This document shows, in pieces, positions 53,456-56,687 of a stretch of 56,687 bases of DNA (the stretch's first letter is position 1; every line of letters starts with the position of its first letter). Source of the DNA: an uncultured Clostridia bacterium (lineage in GTDB: Bacteria; Bacillota; Clostridia; Christensenellales; UBA1242); contig CANBBP010000007.1 of NCBI GenBank assembly GCA_947366895.1, forward strand, positions 1 through 56,687. Direction: 5' to 3'. The notes beneath the pieces were generated by a model. The model was not told the DNA's origin. It ran no database searches and worked only from the letters and a program-made list of their open reading frames with translations. Both the position numbers and the translations under genes were made by a program.

Positions 53456-53947
53456 TTAAAAATCTATCTCTTTAACATCATCTTCTACCATAATAGAAAT
53501 GTCATCATATAAATCTTCTTTTGTTGTTATTTTATTATTTGGTAAAATAACATAAGTCCCTTCACATTCTGCTAAAATTTCTTTTCCATCTAAAATTTGA
53601 GCTTTAGCAATAAATATTTTACCTCTCCTGCTTACCATAATGCCTCTGCCCTTTAATTGCTTTTCATATGGCACTGGCTTTTTAAATTTAACATTAAGTG
53701 TCGCTGTAACTCCTAATAAATCAGGATCGGTAACCCAAATAACCCTGCCTGCAAGTTCATCTAACAAAGCAGATATCATTCCACCATGCACCCTTTCAGG
53801 ATAGCTTTGGTGGTTAAATTTAAATGTAAATAAACTGCCTATAGACTTATCTTCCATATTATAAAAACTTGCCTTTAGCCCTCCATCATTTTGTAAACCA
53901 CATATAAGACAATCTTTACTATTTGTTTGTTTAGAAATAACTTTCAT
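53456..53947 (-). CDS. PaaI-type hotdog thioesterase
   Basis: 163 residues. The hotdog fold is recognisable from VHGGMISALLDELAGRV, in which the Gly-Gly loop and the acidic residue at the start of the central helix are catalytic in PaaI enzymes, plus LNVKFKKPVPY. An N-terminal CLICG is a common extension in this subgroup. It hydrolyses an acyl-CoA of unknown chain. AGGAG precedes ATG at 53947. MazG-like gene lies 37 nt upstream on the same strand. Confidence 0.9.
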   Translation of the reverse strand: MKVISKQTNSKDCLICGLQNDGGLKASFYNMEDKSIGSLFTFKFNHQSYPERVHGGMISALLDELAGRVIWVTDPDLLGVTATLNVKFKKPVPYEKQLKGRGIMVSRRGKIFIAKAQILDGKEILAECEGTYVILPNNKITTKEDLYDDISIMVEDDVKEIDF

Positions 53948-53984
53948 AATTACTCCTTAATTAATATCTTTAAAGATAATTATT

Positions 53985-54308
53985 TTATCTTTTTCCATAA
54001 CCATCAAAACCATTAGGAAATCGTTCCATAAGTTTTTTAATATTGCTTTTTGCGACATCTAAAAACTCTATATTAAACACATAACAGGCTTCAGCCAAAT
54101 ACCAAAGAACATCACCTAATTCTTCCTTTAAATGTTCCTTGTCAATTTGCTTAGCCCCAACTAAATGTTTTTTTATAATATCTGCTACTTCTCCACATTC
54201 GCCAGCCAAACCTAATCCAACATTTGTAATTGCATCTTCTTCTCTATCAAATTTTTTGCAAGTTCTCATAGCTAGTTCTTTATATTCGTTAAATCCTATG
54301 TCTTTCAT
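53985..54308 (-). CDS. MazG-like nucleotide pyrophosphohydrolase
   Basis: 107 residues of all-alpha NTP-PPase. The metal-binding signature is AGECGEVAD (E-x2-E) with HLKEELGDVLWYLAE supplying the E-x2-D. These enzymes remove pyrophosphate from non-canonical or excess nucleotides. The size matches single-domain MazG relatives. A weak AAAGGA precedes ATG at 54308. It probably shares a transcript with the thioesterase. Confidence 0.92.
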   Translation of the reverse strand: MKDIGFNEYKELAMRTCKKFDREEDAITNVGLGLAGECGEVADIIKKHLVGAKQIDKEHLKEELGDVLWYLAEACYVFNIEFLDVAKSNIKKLMERFPNGFDGYGKR

Positions 54309-54461
54309 TGTTAATCCTTTTAATTTAAATACTGCAAAATTTTTAATCCTTTATTTACACATAAAAAATACTATCACTTTTTGTATTTTATTTCAAATAA
54401 TTATATAAAAATTTTAATTGCCAAACCACAAAAATTTAACTATAATAAATAATGTTTTAAT

Positions 54462-54549
54462 GGAGAGGTGTCCGAGTGGTCTAAAGTGCGCGCTTGGAAA
54501 GCGCGTGTGGGGAAACCCACCGCAGGTCCGAATCCTGTCCTCTCCGCCA
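54462..54549 (+). tRNA. tRNA-Ser(GGA)
   Basis: Acceptor GGAGAGG / CCTCTCC, class II variable arm (GTGGGGAAACCCAC), anticodon stem CGCGC / GCGCG with loop TTGGAAA (anticodon GGA), T-loop TCCGAAT, G73 discriminator typical of tRNA-Ser and encoded CCA. Confidence 0.95.
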
Positions 54550-54590
54550 AAAAATATACGCACCCTTATAAAACAGGCTGCGTATTTTTT
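54550..54590 (+). terminator. Terminator after tRNA-Ser
   Basis: AAAATATACGC pairs with GCGTATTTTT across a loop, followed by T. Confidence 0.75.
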
Positions 54591-54642
54591 ATATGAGAAT
54601 GCTTTGAAATTTAATTTAATATAAAAAAAAGGAGTAAATTAA

Positions 54643-55080
54643 ATGCCTGATGAGTTTATTCAATTCGCACAGAAAGCTTTAATTATTAAAGATAATAAAT
54701 TACTTATGATAAAAAAATCTTCTAAAGACCTCATCAATTCAAATAAATGGGAAGTCCCTGGCGGAAGAAAGCAAACAGGTGAATCTCTTGATGAGCATAT
54801 TATTAGAGAAGTTAAAGAAGAAACTTCACTAATAGTTAACCCAAAAGAAATTTTTGATATGTATCAATTTTGTGTTCCTATAAACAATGAGAATGTTACT
54901 GTTGTTTGTGTTGCAAGGTTTTGTGATTTATTAGATGGTAAGATAAAAATTACTGAAGATGAAATAGATGACATTATTTGGGCAAATATAGACAGTGATT
55001 TACTTAATTATGATCTAATACCAGATATAAGAAATACTATTGAAAAATTAGTAAACAAATATAAAAAACATTGTAATTAA
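54643..55080 (+). CDS. Nudix hydrolase (MutT-like)
   Basis: 145 residues. The Nudix box GGRKQTGESLDEHIIREVKEE (broken here only by length: G-x5-E-x7-RE-x2-EE) lies at about residues 41-61 with all metal-binding Glu present. The preceding WEVPGG is classical. It hydrolyses nucleoside diphosphate derivatives, possibly damaged nucleotides or sugar nucleotides. AAAAAGGAG precedes ATG at 54643. Transcribed alone. Confidence 0.9.
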   Translation: MPDEFIQFAQKALIIKDNKLLMIKKSSKDLINSNKWEVPGGRKQTGESLDEHIIREVKEETSLIVNPKEIFDMYQFCVPINNENVTVVCVARFCDLLDGKIKITEDEIDDIIWANIDSDLLNYDLIPDIRNTIEKLVNKYKKHCN

Positions 55081-55471
55081 TTTAAAAGTTTTATATCCCC
55101 TATTAAACTCCGCGAACAAAGAATAATTAAAAACATATCCATCTCAATTTTATCATATAAAAAGAACCATAATTAATTTGTGGTTGTTTTAATAACAATA
55201 ATACGAACCTCTGTAAAAATGGGTTCGTTTTATTTTTTTAAATACAATCACCTTAACTTATGTGTAAAAATTTATTATTTTGGTTAAAACAATTAATTAA
55301 ATTTAGCTGCAAAAACAAAAAAGTAATAAATAATAAATTTTACTAAATATTGTAAAAATTATTTTTAACATAATTTAAGAATACATTTTATGTTAATTCG
55401 CTATTTATGGGCAACTAATTTTATTAAGTCTATGCTATAATTTTATTATTAATTAAGGAGGTACTCTATTT
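55081..55471. other. Intergenic region before the XRE gene
   Basis: It holds a terminator at 55202-55239 and, at its end, an extended -10 (TGC-TATAAT, 55433-55441) that probably starts the XRE mRNA. No ORF or other structure is visible. Confidence 0.45.
55202..55239 (+). terminator. Terminator
   Basis: ACGAACC pairs with GGGTTCGT around an 11-nt loop, followed by TTTATTTTTTT. Confidence 0.75.
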
Positions 55472-56077
55472 ATGGATATGCAAAAAATCGGAAACTTTTT
55501 AACTGAACTTAGAAAAAACAAAAATCTTACCCAAGAAGAATTAGGTGATCAAATCGGAGTAACAAATAAAACAATTTCACGTTGGGAAAATGGTAATTAT
55601 TTACCGCCCGTTGAAGTTTTGCAAATTTTAAGTAAATTTTACAATATAAGTATTAACGAATTACTTTCAGGAGAACGTTTAGATTGCGAACATTATAAAG
55701 AAAATGCAGAAGAATATATTGTCGTAGATTTAATTAAAAAACGCAAAGAAGCAAAAAAGCATATTATAATTTCTTTTATTGTAGCAATTATCACAACCAT
55801 AGCAGGACTTTCAATAGTGCTTTTAAGTGCCTTGCTTGACACTTTTATTTGGTTAAAAATAGTTAGTATCGCATTTTCTATTATAATAATAATTCTTGGC
55901 ATAGGAGTTTGTTGCGTTTTAACTTTAGATGCAGGTGTTTATGAATGTCCTAATTGTGGTGAAAAGTTTGTACCATCAATGAAAGATTTTATTGCTGGTG
56001 CACACACTCTTACAAAAAGAAAATTGAAATGTCCTAAATGTCAAAAAAAATATTTTTGCAAGAAAAAACTAAGTTAA
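55472..56077 (+). CDS. XRE-family HTH regulator with membrane helices and zinc ribbon
   Basis: 201 residues in three parts. Residues 1-65 are an XRE/Cro helix-turn-helix (LTQEELGDQIGVTNKTISRWENG). Two membrane helices follow at about 92-116 and 122-146. A C-terminal zinc ribbon has C157PNC160 and C190PKC193 pairs. Such membrane-tethered regulators are common in clostridia, presumably sensing something at the membrane; the targets are unknown. AAGGAGG lies 10 nt before ATG at 55472. A strong terminator follows the stop. Confidence 0.85.
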   Translation: MDMQKIGNFLTELRKNKNLTQEELGDQIGVTNKTISRWENGNYLPPVEVLQILSKFYNISINELLSGERLDCEHYKENAEEYIVVDLIKKRKEAKKHIIISFIVAIITTIAGLSIVLLSALLDTFIWLKIVSIAFSIIIIILGIGVCCVLTLDAGVYECPNCGEKFVPSMKDFIAGAHTLTKRKLKCPKCQKKYFCKKKLS

Positions 56078-56106
56078 CTATTAACTTACTACTGCTCCGC
56101 CAATCT

Positions 56107-56142
56107 AAACCCAACTGAACATTTTTAGTTTGGTTGGGTTTT
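56107..56142 (+). terminator. Terminator after the XRE gene
   Basis: AAACCCAAC folds on GTTGGGTTTT across a loop, with T-rich sequence after. Confidence 0.85.
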
Positions 56143-56687
56143 AATTATTATAAATGTTTTAAGGTCTAGGTAAAGTTAAATAAACAATAAAAATAAATTG
56201 TACCAATTTATATTTAAAAGTCTAACAAAAAATTTATTGGATTTATAGATATCACTATACAGTATAGTCCCCATGTATTTTAATGAAATCGTTAAACAAT
56301 CTATTAGATTATTTAAAAATGAGTTAAAAAATATAGAAGCATTATCTAAATATCCATATTAATATCAATTCTGATTGCTATACTAAATAAGGTTATGTCT
56401 ATATTGATAAAAGTAAATGCGACTTAGTATATATCCTCTTTTTATATTAAATACCTTTTTTTAAAATTTATGTTTTTGATAAAAAATATTAGTTTAATAA
56501 GTTAAAACCTTTAAACATAGAACAAAAAGTATTAATTAAAAAAATGTTTTATTCTATAAGTTTTTTTGAATTTAAATTTAATATTAGGTGTTAAATACTT
56601 TTTTTAATATTTAATATATTTTCGTGATATTCTATGTCTTTTACATTAATTTTATTTAATTTATCTATAATTTTAATTTATTTTCTA
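56143..56687. other. Gene-free AT-rich end of the window
   Basis: Only scraps are open: a 29-codon ORF at 56273-56362 without a good ribosome binding site and a short minus-strand frame near the right edge (VKDIEYHENILNIKKSI). They may be decayed gene remnants; I cannot assign them. Confidence 0.35.

Noticed and set aside
1..56687. CRISPR arrays, intact insertion sequences or prophage structural genes
   Set aside because: No regularly spaced direct repeats, transposase ORFs or capsid/tail/portal-like proteins were seen on either strand.

Overview
This window is an AT-rich (roughly a quarter G+C by eye) chromosomal segment of a low-GC Gram-positive anaerobe (Bacillota; finer placement is not safe from sequence alone). 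Strong AGGAGG-type ribosome binding sites, intrinsic terminators after nearly every gene, a preQ1 riboswitch, PadR regulators, rubrerythrin, meso-diaminopimelate dehydrogenase and an LD-carboxypeptidase-like S66 peptidase fit an anaerobe with a DAP-type wall and no outer membrane. Most of the window is single genes and short operons; no ribosomal operon, CRISPR array or intact transposase is present.

Layout. 1-9.5 kb: the tail of an unknown gene, then a giant (2,720 aa) membrane-anchored surface protein and, upstream of it, a small secreted protein whose signal-peptide region is interrupted by a G12 tract that puts it out of frame (a probable phase-variable ON/OFF switch). 9.7-16.65 kb: a 6.9-kb integrative element with a tyrosine integrase, an excisionase-like protein, a LexA-boxed promoter, an HNH nuclease next to a CPCC zinc-ribbon/DUF4417 fusion, a small toxin-like protein and a broken AbiJ-like fragment. 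It has split the host tRNA-Arg(CCU) gene in its anticodon loop and carries a complete replacement tRNA-Arg(CCU). 17-22.4 kb: rubrerythrin, a serine hydrolase, Nudix and histidine-phosphatase enzymes, two paralogous unknown proteins with an SHC[F/Y]G motif, and a candidate structured small RNA. 22.6-26.4 kb: tRNA-Leu followed by a conspicuously GC-richer preQ1 (queuosine precursor) operon queD-queE-folE-queC-queF with promoter, preQ1-I riboswitch and terminator, very probably acquired horizontally.

26.7-28.4 kb: asnA (asparagine synthetase A) preceded by a 25-codon leader ORF with six consecutive Asn codons, a stop codon lying in a segment that can pair either way, and a strong terminator: the arrangement of ribosome-mediated attenuation by asparagine. 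28.5-36.7 kb: DUF805 protein, a Nudix pseudogene with a stop at codon 3, tRNA-Leu(AAG), a doubly broken large gene (TAG plus an A8 frameshift), a PadR/hydrolase operon, and a second PadR/DUF1700 operon whose operator palindrome is repeated exactly before a neighbouring membrane-protein gene. 36.8-56.1 kb: housekeeping and metabolism (xth, S66 peptidase, a surface cysteine protease, argS, a Ca-type P-ATPase, DUF3737, pgi, an FAD protein, ddh, YhhN-like protein, ATP-grasp, histidine phosphatase, PaaI thioesterase, MazG-like, tRNA-Ser, Nudix, XRE regulator). The last 540 bases hold no convincing gene.

The strongest candidates for undescribed biology are the asnA leader-peptide attenuator, the tRNA-splitting and tRNA-replacing element with its LexA-boxed HNH/CPCC-DUF4417 cargo, the poly-G switch, the RBS-sequestering inverted repeat before a hydrophobic micropeptide, and the unassigned small RNA.
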